Shown piece by piece: positions 14,328 through 21,422 of a stretch of 22,711 nucleotides of DNA. A program made the position numbers and the translations under genes. How positions within the stretch are numbered: position 1 is the stretch's first letter; the number at the start of each line of letters is the position of its first letter. Under the pieces are notes generated by a model that saw only the letters and a program-made list of their open reading frames with translations, searched no databases and had not been told where the DNA came from. The stretch comes from a virus, in IMG/VR virus record IMGVR_UViG_3300027972_000056, positions 1 through 22,711 of that record. One strand, given 5' to 3'.

Positions 14328-14831
14328 ATGACCACGAACTTGATTAGTGAAACTTTGATTGAAGCTTTACAAAACCAAATGGTTCACGAAATAAAAAACG
14401 CGCACATTTATTTGTTCGTTTCCGGATATTTGAATTCCAAAGGAATGAATAAGATTGCGTCTTTTTTCTCAAATCAATACAACGAAGAACTTGAACATTT
14501 CAAATTGATTTTTGATTTTTTAGTTGACATGGATGTGGTTCCTAGTATTATTGAAATCGATGAAACCAATGCTTCTACGTTATCACTACAAGATAACATA
14601 ATTTCAATTGCTTCTAAGTTTATAGATAGAGAAACAATAACGACGAGCAATTTGGGTGAGATATTGGGCTTATGTATTGACGAATCTAATTTTATCGCAG
14701 AACAATTTATACGCGGAATGATTGGTCGTCAACAGGCTGAATACGCGGAGGCAACAGAGTTTATGGATAAAGCCAATCTCTGCGGAAGCAATTGGATGAA
14801 TGTTTTGATTTGGAATAATTCTTTCGAGTAA
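14328..14831 (+). CDS. Ferritin (FtnA-like iron-storage protein) in the head gene cluster
   Basis: A 167-residue four-helix protein. ATG 14328 follows a strong AAAGGAGG. Compared from memory with E. coli FtnA, the ferroxidase residues are all present at constant spacing: E21 (FtnA E17), Y28 (Y24), E54 (E50), H57 (H53), E102 (E94), Q135 (Q127) and E138 (E130). Of the third-site residues, E53 fits but R134 and A137 replace acids. The 51-residue stretch from F98 aligns to FtnA without gaps. Helix E is replaced by an odd tail, CGSNWMNVLIWNNSFE. The protein should oxidise Fe(II) and may form a 24-subunit cage. It sits between the GIY-YIG gene and the protease, where no known head function calls for it. 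Encapsidated cargo, host iron control or oxidative defence are possible; none is shown. Confidence 0.87.
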   Translation: MTTNLISETLIEALQNQMVHEIKNAHIYLFVSGYLNSKGMNKIASFFSNQYNEELEHFKLIFDFLVDMDVVPSIIEIDETNASTLSLQDNIISIASKFIDRETITTSNLGEILGLCIDESNFIAEQFIRGMIGRQQAEYAEATEFMDKANLCGSNWMNVLIWNNSFE

Positions 14832-14835
14832 AATT

Positions 14836-15036
14836 ATGTATATAGAAAATATTTCAAAAATAAAAACAAAAATTTTTAGATGCACAAGGGCTCTTGGTAA
14901 ATATATAGTTTCCAAGAACGTGCCCTTATTGAATATAACATCTGGTGTTTATGCCTTTACTTACACCAATTCGTTAAAAGAAATATTTGATTCTCGTCCA
15001 GATAACCTAAGAGGGGAGGTGTTTTATGTCGAATAA
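14836..15036 (+). CDS. Small hypothetical protein overlapping the protease start (66 aa)
   Basis: ATG 14836 lies five bases after the ferritin stop, with only a weak GAG at 14826-14828 before it, so expression would depend on coupling. The sequence is basic at first (ISKIKTKIFRCTRALGKYI), then VPLLNITSGVYAFTYTNSLKEIF, and ends NLRGEVFYVE. The 3' end overlaps the protease start (15026) by 11 bases in another frame and contains the protease ribosome site (GGGGAGG). No function is recognised. The short overlap, the unbroken frame over most of the gap and the absence of another gene there favour a real gene, but the weak start leaves doubt. Confidence 0.5.
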   Translation: MYIENISKIKTKIFRCTRALGKYIVSKNVPLLNITSGVYAFTYTNSLKEIFDSRPDNLRGEVFYVE

Positions 15037-16714
15037 AAAGCTGAAATTTTCAGTTGATGATTTTTCTATTGAAGAAAATGAAACTTCGCATTTTGCAATT
15101 TTAGATATGAAAATCGTTTCTTCTGGTATGAATGCTCATCGCCTCCCTATCACTGAAGATGCTATAAAAAATGCGTCACCATCATTGTATGGAAAACCAG
15201 TTCTAACTCACTACATAGAAGAAGAAGATGCTCTTGGCGGACATGACCCAGAAGAAATACCAATCGGTGTTTTTCTGAATAATGAAACCGATATAACAAA
15301 AGAAGATGGTACTACATGGCTATCTGCAAAAGCATATGTGTGGAAAAAATATTTTCCCCATGTTCTAGAAGTGTTTAGAAAAAATGATGGAAAGACAAAT
15401 ATTTCAATGGAAATAGAAGTTTTAAACAGCAATTTTGAAAATGACGGATACGAATGGATAAAAGAATTTTCCTTCCTTGGTGTTACCGCCATTGGAGTTA
15501 CACCAGCTATCACTGGAAGTGGTGGTACGGTTCTACAGTTTTCAGATTTGATGAATAAAGCCACAAAAGAATTTTCATCTAGATATGCTTCTATGAATTT
15601 TGAAATTCCAAGTGCCGTAAAGAAAAATGCAAAAAAAGGCTTGGAACTTAGAGGTATCAAAAATCGTGGAGGCACAAGTGTTAGTCTCGCCTTGGCTAGA
15701 CACCTGATAAAAAACGAAAAAACAGACGAAAAAAGAATAAGGCAAATGGGCAAGTTTTTCAAACGTGATGCACCCATGAATCTCGAAGATAAAGAATCGG
15801 ATGATTGGATAAATTGGCAACTTTGGGGTGGAAGCTCCGGAAAAAAATGGTCTTTAGAAATGTGCAAGAATATGGAATTAGCAGATAATGATAGAAGCTC
15901 ATTCTTTTCAGCAGATGGCTTAGTTGCAGACACAGAAATAGAATTTGAAAGAACGGAGGAAACACTAAAGATGGCAAAAAATAAAACCAAAGAAGAAGAA
16001 AAACCAGTGGAAGATTCAGCCGAAGAGGAAAAGAAAGAATCTCCAGAGGCGGAAAAAGAAGAAGATGAAAAATCTGAAAAATTCCAAGTTGAAGAGCAAG
16101 AGCCCAAAAAAGAGGAAATGAGCGAAGCCCCAGAGGAAGAAAAACCTGAAGGGGAAGAAAAACCTGAAGAGGAAGAAAAATCTGAAGGCGATGAAGAAGA
16201 AAAAACATCTATGTCTATGGATGCATATGCAGATGTTCCGGCGATGTTGGGCATGATAGCTCTTGAAACAGAACAAGTAAAAGAAATGTTTGCTGAAATG
16301 GGGAAGGCTGAAGAAAAAGATTTCTCGGTTATTTCAAATGGTCTTTATTTCATGTTGAAAGAGTTCGCAAAACGCTACGCGGAAATTAAAGCTAAAGAAG
16401 AGGAAAAAGAAAAAGAATTTGCTGAACTAAAGAAATTCAAATCTGATTCCGAAGAAAAATCTTTTCAAGATAAAGTTGAAATGACACTTTCCGAGGTGAA
16501 AGAATTTATTTCTGCTGACGAATACGGAAGATGGGCTGAAGAATCAAAGAAGTTCTCATTGGAAAACGTTTCAGAATGGGAAACAAAACTAAAAGCATCA
16601 TTGTTCACCGTCTTCAGTAAAAAGATTACTAAGGAAGAAGACAATAATCAGGTTAAGAGAATGTCTCTTCCTTTTAATGAAACAAAAAAACAAAATTCAA
16701 ACAACATTTGGTAA
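15026..16714 (+). CDS. Prohead maturation protease fused to scaffold protein (562 aa)
   Basis: ATG 15026 follows AGAGGGGAGGTG. Residues 1-175 resemble a phage prohead protease: YGKPVLTHY, then GGHDPEEIPIGVF with H73, then NISMEIEVL with S127 (a candidate His/Ser pair), closing FLGVTAIGVTPAI. Residues about 194-283 (AKKGLELRGIKNRGGTSVSL to DDWINWQLWGGSSG) form a separate domain I recall from other phage proteases. A Glu/Lys-rich, probably disordered linker spans about 317-402. It is followed by a helical, coiled-coil-like scaffold to the end (MLKEFAKRYAEIKAKEEE; SFQDKVEMTLSEVKEFISAD). The protease should cleave the scaffold and capsid arms during maturation. The fusion places protease and scaffold inside the prohead together. 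An internal start at 15971 probably gives scaffold alone. Confidence 0.85.
   Translation: MSNKKLKFSVDDFSIEENETSHFAILDMKIVSSGMNAHRLPITEDAIKNASPSLYGKPVLTHYIEEEDALGGHDPEEIPIGVFLNNETDITKEDGTTWLSAKAYVWKKYFPHVLEVFRKNDGKTNISMEIEVLNSNFENDGYEWIKEFSFLGVTAIGVTPAITGSGGTVLQFSDLMNKATKEFSSRYASMNFEIPSAVKKNAKKGLELRGIKNRGGTSVSLALARHLIKNEKTDEKRIRQMGKFFKRDAPMNLEDKESDDWINWQLWGGSSGKKWSLEMCKNMELADNDRSSFFSADGLVADTEIEFERTEETLKMAKNKTKEEEKPVEDSAEEEKKESPEAEKEEDEKSEKFQVEEQEPKKEEMSEAPEEEKPEGEEKPEEEEKSEGDEEEKTSMSMDAYADVPAMLGMIALETEQVKEMFAEMGKAEEKDFSVISNGLYFMLKEFAKRYAEIKAKEEEKEKEFAELKKFKSDSEEKSFQDKVEMTLSEVKEFISADEYGRWAEESKKFSLENVSEWETKLKASLFTVFSKKITKEEDNNQVKRMSLPFNETKKQNSNNIW
15955..15960 (+). promoter_or_regulatory. Internal ribosome site for a separate scaffold product
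   Basis: GGAGGA within the protease gene, ten bases before an in-frame ATG at 15971 (residue M316). Its strength equals that of genuine starts in this window. It lies exactly at the junction between the folded protease half and the Glu-rich scaffold half. Confidence 0.65.
15971..16714 (+). CDS. Nested scaffold protein, internal start of the protease gene (247 aa)
   Basis: Same frame and stop as the protease fusion, starting at ATG 15971 (MAKNKTKEEEKPVEDSAEEE). It would contain only the Glu/Lys-rich linker and the helical scaffold half, without the protease. Lambda makes scaffold Nu3 from within protease gene C in the same way, so that many scaffold chains accompany a few protease-bearing ones. 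A short imperfect tandem repeat of about 21 bases (EEKPEGEEKPEEEEKSEG) lies in the linker at about 16136-16195. Evidence is the strong Shine-Dalgarno site and the match of start to domain boundary; translation itself is inference. Confidence 0.6.
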   Translation: MAKNKTKEEEKPVEDSAEEEKKESPEAEKEEDEKSEKFQVEEQEPKKEEMSEAPEEEKPEGEEKPEEEEKSEGDEEEKTSMSMDAYADVPAMLGMIALETEQVKEMFAEMGKAEEKDFSVISNGLYFMLKEFAKRYAEIKAKEEEKEKEFAELKKFKSDSEEKSFQDKVEMTLSEVKEFISADEYGRWAEESKKFSLENVSEWETKLKASLFTVFSKKITKEEDNNQVKRMSLPFNETKKQNSNNIW

Positions 16715-16730
16715 TGGAGGATAATTAATT

Positions 16731-17270
16731 ATGGCACACAATATTTTAATTCAAAGAAAAGTGGCGGCTAAGAACATCGATTCGTTGAATCGTTCCGCCG
16801 TACATGCAACGGAAGCTTTTGACAATGGTAACTTGGTCTCACTGAGCGGACTTTCCAGCACAGATGGCGAAGGTGAAGTATTTAGCGCGGCTGTTCCTGC
16901 TACTGCTACTCTTGCGGCTCTCTGGATGGTTTATAGCCCCGAAGTCGTAGTGACGGTTGCTGGAGCCAAGAAATTCAAGGGCATTGATATTGACCCCCAA
17001 GATTTCGAAGTCCCCGCACTCTCGGTTATGGATGTTTTCAAACCCCAAATCGGTGACATCCTCACACTTACTGCTGATGGTTTGGCTGGCACAAAATCAA
17101 CCAACGCATATGTTGTTGCGGCTGATGGCGTGAAGAAACTGACTTGGGCGGCTTCACCCATTTCTGGCATGACGCTGAAATTGCTTGGCGATGATTATGT
17201 TTCTCTTCCCACCGGAGCTATTGCTGGTCAAAGAGTTACGGCGTATCGCTTCGAAGTTGTTGCTATCTAA
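16731..17270 (+). CDS. Probable head decoration or capsid-associated protein (179 aa)
   Basis: ATG 16731 follows ATGGAGGATAATTAATT. The protein is acidic, beta-rich and Ala/Val/Gly-rich. It has a basic start (MAHNILIQRKVAAKN), a FDNGNLVSLSGLSS turn, and repeated strand segments such as EVVVTVAGAKKFKGI, IGDILTLTADGL and GQRVTAYRFEVVAI. Composition and its place between scaffold and major capsid gene fit the lambda gpD position for a decoration or capsid-stabilising protein. Like the capsid gene, it uses more G+C-rich codons than the surrounding genes, implying high expression. No specific family is recognised. A minor capsid protein is the main alternative. Confidence 0.65.
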   Translation: MAHNILIQRKVAAKNIDSLNRSAVHATEAFDNGNLVSLSGLSSTDGEGEVFSAAVPATATLAALWMVYSPEVVVTVAGAKKFKGIDIDPQDFEVPALSVMDVFKPQIGDILTLTADGLAGTKSTNAYVVAADGVKKLTWAASPISGMTLKLLGDDYVSLPTGAIAGQRVTAYRFEVVAI

Positions 17271-17317
17271 GCAATAATAACAATAATAAATATTAAACTG
17301 GAGGAGATTATAATAAT

Positions 17318-18430
17318 ATGATTACTATACCGAACAATGCTGTAAAATTTGCAACAGGTGACGCCCTGTATTTGAAGTTTGCTGATTACTGGAATCATGC
17401 TCAAGCCCAAAGTGGCAAGAGTGGTTTAACGTATCAGACAACCCGCGCTGATGGTTCCCCCATCTCTTTTGCGGAAAAAGAACGCGATATGAATGAAGCT
17501 CTCAAGGCTGAAATCATGAAGTTCGCCGGAATCTCCAACATGGAAGGTTTCGCTGTTGAGACTTGGGCTTCGCACCCCACACTTAAGTGGGCGGCTTTCG
17601 CCATCGTTTCCGCTTTGATTGATATGGTCATTCCTGATGCCCTCATTCAATCCACTGGTCTTTACACTGACGTGAGAGCCATTGGTTGGGGCGATTCTGC
17701 GTCCTTCGAAGTGAAACCTCGTGACTTGTTCATGGTTTCGAAGCACGGCAAAGCACAGCGCACAGCGCAAGCTCAAAAGCAATTCAACGGTCAGGTAACA
17801 CTCGTACCTGAGATGCGCGAAATGACCGTGGAAGTTTCTCTCTACAAAGTTTTGGCTGGAAAAGAATCACTTGCCGATTTCACAGCTAAAGCTGTTCGTT
17901 CATTGGAAGTCGAAATGGCGAGAGATGTCTTCACCACATTCAATACCGCCATGGGCGCTTTGGATAATGCTGGTGACGACCTGCTTCGCATCGCTGGTTA
18001 TTCACAAACTAACCTGATTTCATTGGGTCAAAAAATTACCGCTTGGAATGGTGGCGCAAAAGCCATGATTGTTGGTACTCAGTTGGCTCTTCAGAACATT
18101 CTTCCTGCTGACGCGAACTATCGCTACACTCTTGAGAGTGACTATGTGAAGCTTGGCTTCATTCAAAACGCTTTTGGTTTTGATGTCATGGTGCTCCCTC
18201 AAGTTGCCGATTATCGCACCCAGTTCAAAATGCTGTTGGATGACACCAAGATTTATGTAGTGTCTCCTTCCGCAAACAAACTGGTGAAACTCGTGATGGA
18301 AGGTTCCACGATGGCAAACGTTGACCAAGTTTATGCTAATGCTAACTTGACTCAGGGCGCTACGTTCTGGAAATCATGGGGTTCCGCTATCGCCACTAAC
18401 AGTTTAGCTGGCGTTATCACCCTTTCGTAA
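17318..18430 (+). CDS. Major capsid protein (370 aa)
   Basis: Forms the icosahedral shell. ATG 17318 follows CTGGAGGAGA. Position after protease-scaffold and decoration-like genes, length and composition fit an HK97-fold capsid protein. A helical N-terminal arm (FADYWNHAQAQSGKSG; MNEALKAEIMKFAG) leads to IRAIGWGDSASFE-like beta strands: ALIQSTGLYTDVRAIGWGD, then QVTLVPEMREMTVEVSLYKVLAGK. A long spine helix follows (SLADFTAKAVRSLEVEMARDVF), then an A-domain with GAKAMIVGTQLALQNILP and GFDVMVLPQVADY, ending near TNSLAGVITLS. Codon choice is clearly different from neighbours, with many C-ending codons and higher G+C, typical of the most abundant protein. A 32-base palindrome follows the stop. 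The family call rests on context and fold-like pattern, not a database match. Confidence 0.88.
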   Translation: MITIPNNAVKFATGDALYLKFADYWNHAQAQSGKSGLTYQTTRADGSPISFAEKERDMNEALKAEIMKFAGISNMEGFAVETWASHPTLKWAAFAIVSALIDMVIPDALIQSTGLYTDVRAIGWGDSASFEVKPRDLFMVSKHGKAQRTAQAQKQFNGQVTLVPEMREMTVEVSLYKVLAGKESLADFTAKAVRSLEVEMARDVFTTFNTAMGALDNAGDDLLRIAGYSQTNLISLGQKITAWNGGAKAMIVGTQLALQNILPADANYRYTLESDYVKLGFIQNAFGFDVMVLPQVADYRTQFKMLLDDTKIYVVSPSANKLVKLVMEGSTMANVDQVYANANLTQGATFWKSWGSAIATNSLAGVITLS

Positions 18431-18443
18431 TTTATAACAAAGA

Positions 18444-18475
18444 TTTTGGGGAGTCACAATTGTGACTCCCCAAAA
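18444..18475 (+). terminator. 32-base perfect palindrome after the major capsid gene
   Basis: TTTTGGGGAGTCACAA (18444-18459) is followed directly by its exact reverse complement (18460-18475), giving 16-bp arms with no spacer. It lies 13 bases after the capsid stop. No U-run follows in the top-strand RNA (AAAAACATA comes next), so this is either a factor-dependent or attenuating terminator or a 3' stabilising stem. The next gene's ribosome site (AGAGGAG) is only about 8 bases downstream, so read-through is needed to express the neck genes. Confidence 0.65.
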
Positions 18476-18492
18476 ACATATTAGAGGAGAAA

Positions 18493-19029
18493 ATGGCTAC
18501 TAGAAAAAAAACTCAACCAAATGTTCAAAAAAGAGAAAAGATTCAAGAAATACTTGCAGATGAGTACATCGAAGTAATGAACATTTGTCCAATGCCTTTA
18601 ACGCTTTCGACTGAACCGCTTGGTAAGGGGAGAACTTATAACTTTATTAAATTTGGGGACGTAAAAAGAATTGTATATAACGACTTGGTTAGGATTATGG
18701 ATTCCGCATCTTCATTTTTGGAAAAAGGTTTCTTTTATATCATGGATGACAGAGTTATCAGAAAGCATGGTTTAAGCGGTGTTTATGACCAACTCCTAAC
18801 AAAAGAAAAAATGGATAAAATTTTTGACATGGGTGTAGATGCATACTCTTTGTATACTTCTGCTACCGAACATCAAAAAAACTTTATCAATACAATTCTA
18901 ATTAGAAGAGTTAGAGACGATGAGTATGTGGACTTTAATCTTCTGGCAAAAATCCAAAAAAACTTTGGGGTTGACATAGTAGAAAAAGGAAGAACCGCCA
19001 AAGAAATGACAGCACAAGCTGTTGAATAA
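18493..19029 (+). CDS. Hypothetical neck / head-completion region protein (178 aa)
   Basis: ATG 18493 follows TTAGAGGAGAAA. The protein is mixed alpha/beta and basic at its start (MATRKKTQPNVQKREK). It contains EYIEVMNICPMPLTLST, FIKFGDVKRIVYNDLVRIMDSA, a FLEKGFFYIMDDRVIRKHGL segment, and a helical C-terminal half ending with IQKNFGVDIVEKGRTAKEM. No family is recognised. It is the first gene after the capsid palindrome and opens the neck cluster, so a head-completion role is likely by position only. There is no membrane span or signal peptide. Expression after the palindrome would be lower than that of the capsid gene if the stem reduces transcription. Confidence 0.65.
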   Translation: MATRKKTQPNVQKREKIQEILADEYIEVMNICPMPLTLSTEPLGKGRTYNFIKFGDVKRIVYNDLVRIMDSASSFLEKGFFYIMDDRVIRKHGLSGVYDQLLTKEKMDKIFDMGVDAYSLYTSATEHQKNFINTILIRRVRDDEYVDFNLLAKIQKNFGVDIVEKGRTAKEMTAQAVE

Positions 19030-19050
19030 TAAAAAACTAGGAGGGTATAT

Positions 19051-19521
19051 ATGCCAATAACTGATACCCCATATGAAACCATCTTTGACTTGTTTATGCA
19101 ACAAGTCGAAGATTATCGCTTGATGGAACTATATGACGGTGGATTAGGTGCTGACAATCTAACGACATATCTAACCGGATTTATGGTTTTAGCCATACCA
19201 GAGTTTTCATCGTGCAACCAAGATTTATCAGATAGAGATGATGTCACCGAAAAGGTTTTCAATTTTGTTATGACAGATGATAATAAAAAAATATTATCAA
19301 AATTAATGGTAAAAGAATGGTTGGGAAAAGAATTGAAAGACATTCTTCAAATGCGATGGAATATCACTGACACCGACTTTAAGCATTATAGCGAAGCCCA
19401 AAACACAAAAAGTAAACAGGATGTTTTGAGTGAACTCAGAGAAGAGTGTTCTCAATTGTTGATTGATTATGATTTCAAGAACAATGACTGGCAAGCGTGG
19501 ATAAGTGGAAACTTTATGTAA
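19051..19521 (+). CDS. Probable head-tail connector (adaptor) protein (156 aa)
   Basis: ATG 19051 follows CTAGGAGGG. The protein is acidic and nearly all helical. It has TIFDLFMQQVEDYRLMELYDGG, then a GFMVLAIPEFSSCNQDLSDRDD segment, KKILSKLMVKEWLGKELKDILQ and a C-terminal SELREECSQLLIDYDFKNN helix, ending in WQAWISGNFM. Helical proteins of this size just after the capsid gene usually form the ring under the portal (gp6/gp15-type adaptors). The pattern of a first helix, a loop with a conserved aspartate run and a following helix agrees with that class. The assignment is from shape and position; sequence identity to a known adaptor cannot be tested here. Confidence 0.62.
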   Translation: MPITDTPYETIFDLFMQQVEDYRLMELYDGGLGADNLTTYLTGFMVLAIPEFSSCNQDLSDRDDVTEKVFNFVMTDDNKKILSKLMVKEWLGKELKDILQMRWNITDTDFKHYSEAQNTKSKQDVLSELREECSQLLIDYDFKNNDWQAWISGNFM

Positions 19522-19539
19522 AAGAAACGGGAGGGCATT

Positions 19540-20826
19540 GTGACATATAGATTTTTAAACTCTAGTCTTTCTGTTTCTGGAAAAAATCCAAAAGAAACCT
19601 TGTCGAGTGATTTTCAAGGTGCTCTAAATAAAGAATTCAAGACATCATCGGACTGGTTTGTTATTCAAAGGGAATTTCCATATGGCTCTTCGGAATACAT
19701 CGACGTTGAAGCTCGTGTAAATAGAGTGTTTGACGGAAAAACCACAGTCACTATCGCTGATGACTTCAAGCGCCTTCTTTTTAGAACACCAGAGGACGCT
19801 CCTCAGCTTGGCTCTCTTTATTATTTTGATGATAATTATTGGATGGTTACTAATACTGAAGCCATCAAAAGTCTTGCAACAACTTGCGTCGTAAGAAGAT
19901 GTAACAATGTTTTGAGATGGAGAGATTTCAACAACGGAGCAATATATTCGGTTCCGTGTGTAATCGATTATTTAATCAAGGAAACAAGAGATTATAGTAC
20001 GGGTGGAGGGTCGCTGGTTCAACCATCAGGTTTCGCAGAAATCATTGTCCAATTCAATCCTGACACTAATAAAATTAGACCAAGCAGAAGATTCTTATTT
20101 GGCAATCAAGATAACTGGATGGCTTATAAAGTAATGGGTGGTGGTATCAATAATTATGACAATAGAATTACAACAAATATGACCAGCGCTGGTCTTTTGA
20201 GAATTTCCACACTAGCAAATCAGGCTAATGAAGACACTGATGATTTAGTCAACGGTATTGCTGACGCAAAAGAATATAATTATTCTCTTAGCCTCAATCA
20301 AAATTCACAGACTATTACAATTGGCGATTCTTACACTCTGATAGCCACGGTGGAAATGAATGGAGACACCGTATCAAAACCCGTTGTCTGGGAATCTGGA
20401 AGTATTTCTATTGCAACAATTAGCCAAAGTGGTATCATTACTCCCGTTGGAGTAGGAACAACCACGATTAGGTGCTCAATGCAAGATAACTTATCGGTTT
20501 ATGATGAATGTGTTCTTGTGGTCTCAGGCGCACCATCTAGCAACTATATGATTGCGTTGTCTCCCAATATCGATGGTTTATTTGAAGGAACGGAACAAAC
20601 ATTCACGGTAACACTTTCGTTGAACGGAGTGCCTCAGCCAGATTCATTTACATTCAGTTTAAATTCGGGTAGTATTTCTATAGACAACTATAGATATAAC
20701 GTATTATCCGGAACCAGTTTTTGGATTAAGAATCTGAAGAGATATGATGGAGACCAACTGGTGGTCACAGCCACATCTGGAGTACATTCAATGCAGATAC
20801 CAATAAAACTACGTGGAGCTTGGTAA
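19540..20826 (+). CDS. Neck protein with C-terminal Ig-like domains (428 aa)
   Basis: Starts at GTG 19540 behind ACGGGAGGG; no ATG is better placed. Residues 1-245 look like a phage head-tail closure or minor structural protein: SSDWFVIQREFPYGSSEYIDV, LYYFDDNYWMVTNTEAI, VVRRCNNVLRWRDF and a basic NKIRPSRRFLFGNQ segment. Residues about 247-329 form a BIG2-type Ig domain (SQTITIGDSYTLIATVEM, KPVVWESGSISIATIS, GVGTTTIRCSM). Residues about 336-428 look like a second, more diverged Ig-like domain ending MQIPIKLRGAW. Phage virion proteins often carry such Ig modules, which can decorate the particle and hold it near host surfaces. The join to a neck-type core is less usual than to tail or capsid proteins. 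Confidence 0.7.
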   Translation: MTYRFLNSSLSVSGKNPKETLSSDFQGALNKEFKTSSDWFVIQREFPYGSSEYIDVEARVNRVFDGKTTVTIADDFKRLLFRTPEDAPQLGSLYYFDDNYWMVTNTEAIKSLATTCVVRRCNNVLRWRDFNNGAIYSVPCVIDYLIKETRDYSTGGGSLVQPSGFAEIIVQFNPDTNKIRPSRRFLFGNQDNWMAYKVMGGGINNYDNRITTNMTSAGLLRISTLANQANEDTDDLVNGIADAKEYNYSLSLNQNSQTITIGDSYTLIATVEMNGDTVSKPVVWESGSISIATISQSGIITPVGVGTTTIRCSMQDNLSVYDECVLVVSGAPSSNYMIALSPNIDGLFEGTEQTFTVTLSLNGVPQPDSFTFSLNSGSISIDNYRYNVLSGTSFWIKNLKRYDGDQLVVTATSGVHSMQIPIKLRGAW

Positions 20827-20868
20827 AATGAAAAAAATATCAGCGCCCACAAAAGAGAGAGGTGATTA

Positions 20869-21417
20869 ATGCTTCCTCAATATGATACTACCGCATATTC
20901 AAATATAACAGGATTCAAAAATCTGTCATATAATTGTATCAATTTTTTATTGAACTCCAATGAGGATGTTTGGAAACTATTATTTTACAACGAACCCGAT
21001 GCTCTAAATAAAACAAATCTTACTGCCGAGCAAAAAAGGTCGTTGATATTTGCTGGTCAACCGGACGAAACACTGTACAGGGTTTTTTCTTCAGAAAAAC
21101 AACCCAACGCATGGGTTCATGAAGCCTGTATTTTGAGGATATTTCCATCGGTTATATATCCAGACAACAGAACCGTAAACACAATTATGATGACTTTTGA
21201 TATCTATTCACATTATCGCATTGATACACTCTCGAATCACAACACAAGAGTCGATACGATAGTTGAAGAAATAGTTTCATTGTTTAGCGGTTCAAATGTT
21301 GGAGGTCTTGGAAGGCTTGCTTTCAATGTGGCATCATCAAGACAGGATGGCGGACGAGATTCTGGTCAAATACCATTCGGCGGCAAAAGAATAGTGATGT
21401 CCACTAAGATGAATTAA
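20869..21417 (+). CDS. Probable tail-completion or neck protein (182 aa)
   Basis: ATG 20869 follows AGAGAGAGGTG; its first base is the last base of the stop of a 13-codon frame that I do not call. The protein has NLSYNCINFLLNSNEDVWKLLFY near its N-terminus, then FPSVIYPDNRTVNTIMMTFDIYSHY, a helix DTIVEEIVSLFSGS, and a LGRLAF...GKRIVMSTKM strand pair at the end. The arrangement of a strand-rich middle around one amphipathic helix, with size and location before the tail-tube gene, resembles tail-terminator proteins such as lambda gpU or gp17-like completion proteins. This is a positional and pattern-based call only. Confidence 0.6.
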   Translation: MLPQYDTTAYSNITGFKNLSYNCINFLLNSNEDVWKLLFYNEPDALNKTNLTAEQKRSLIFAGQPDETLYRVFSSEKQPNAWVHEACILRIFPSVIYPDNRTVNTIMMTFDIYSHYRIDTLSNHNTRVDTIVEEIVSLFSGSNVGGLGRLAFNVASSRQDGGRDSGQIPFGGKRIVMSTKMN

Positions 21418-21422
21418 AAAAT

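Noticed and set aside
14294-14347. 17-codon frame (MVELMKKGGFYYDHELD) overlapping the ferritin start
   Set aside because: It only reads through the ferritin ribosome site in another frame; no evidence for a product.
15211-16254. A 347-codon open frame on the - strand opposite the protease-scaffold gene
   Set aside because: Its Ser/Phe-rich sequence is the mirror of Glu/Lys codons on the + strand. It has no ribosome site and no protein-like pattern.
20828-20869. 13-codon frame (MKKISAPTKERGD) whose stop overlaps the next start
   Set aside because: Too short and without a ribosome site; it might be a coupling leader but cannot be supported.
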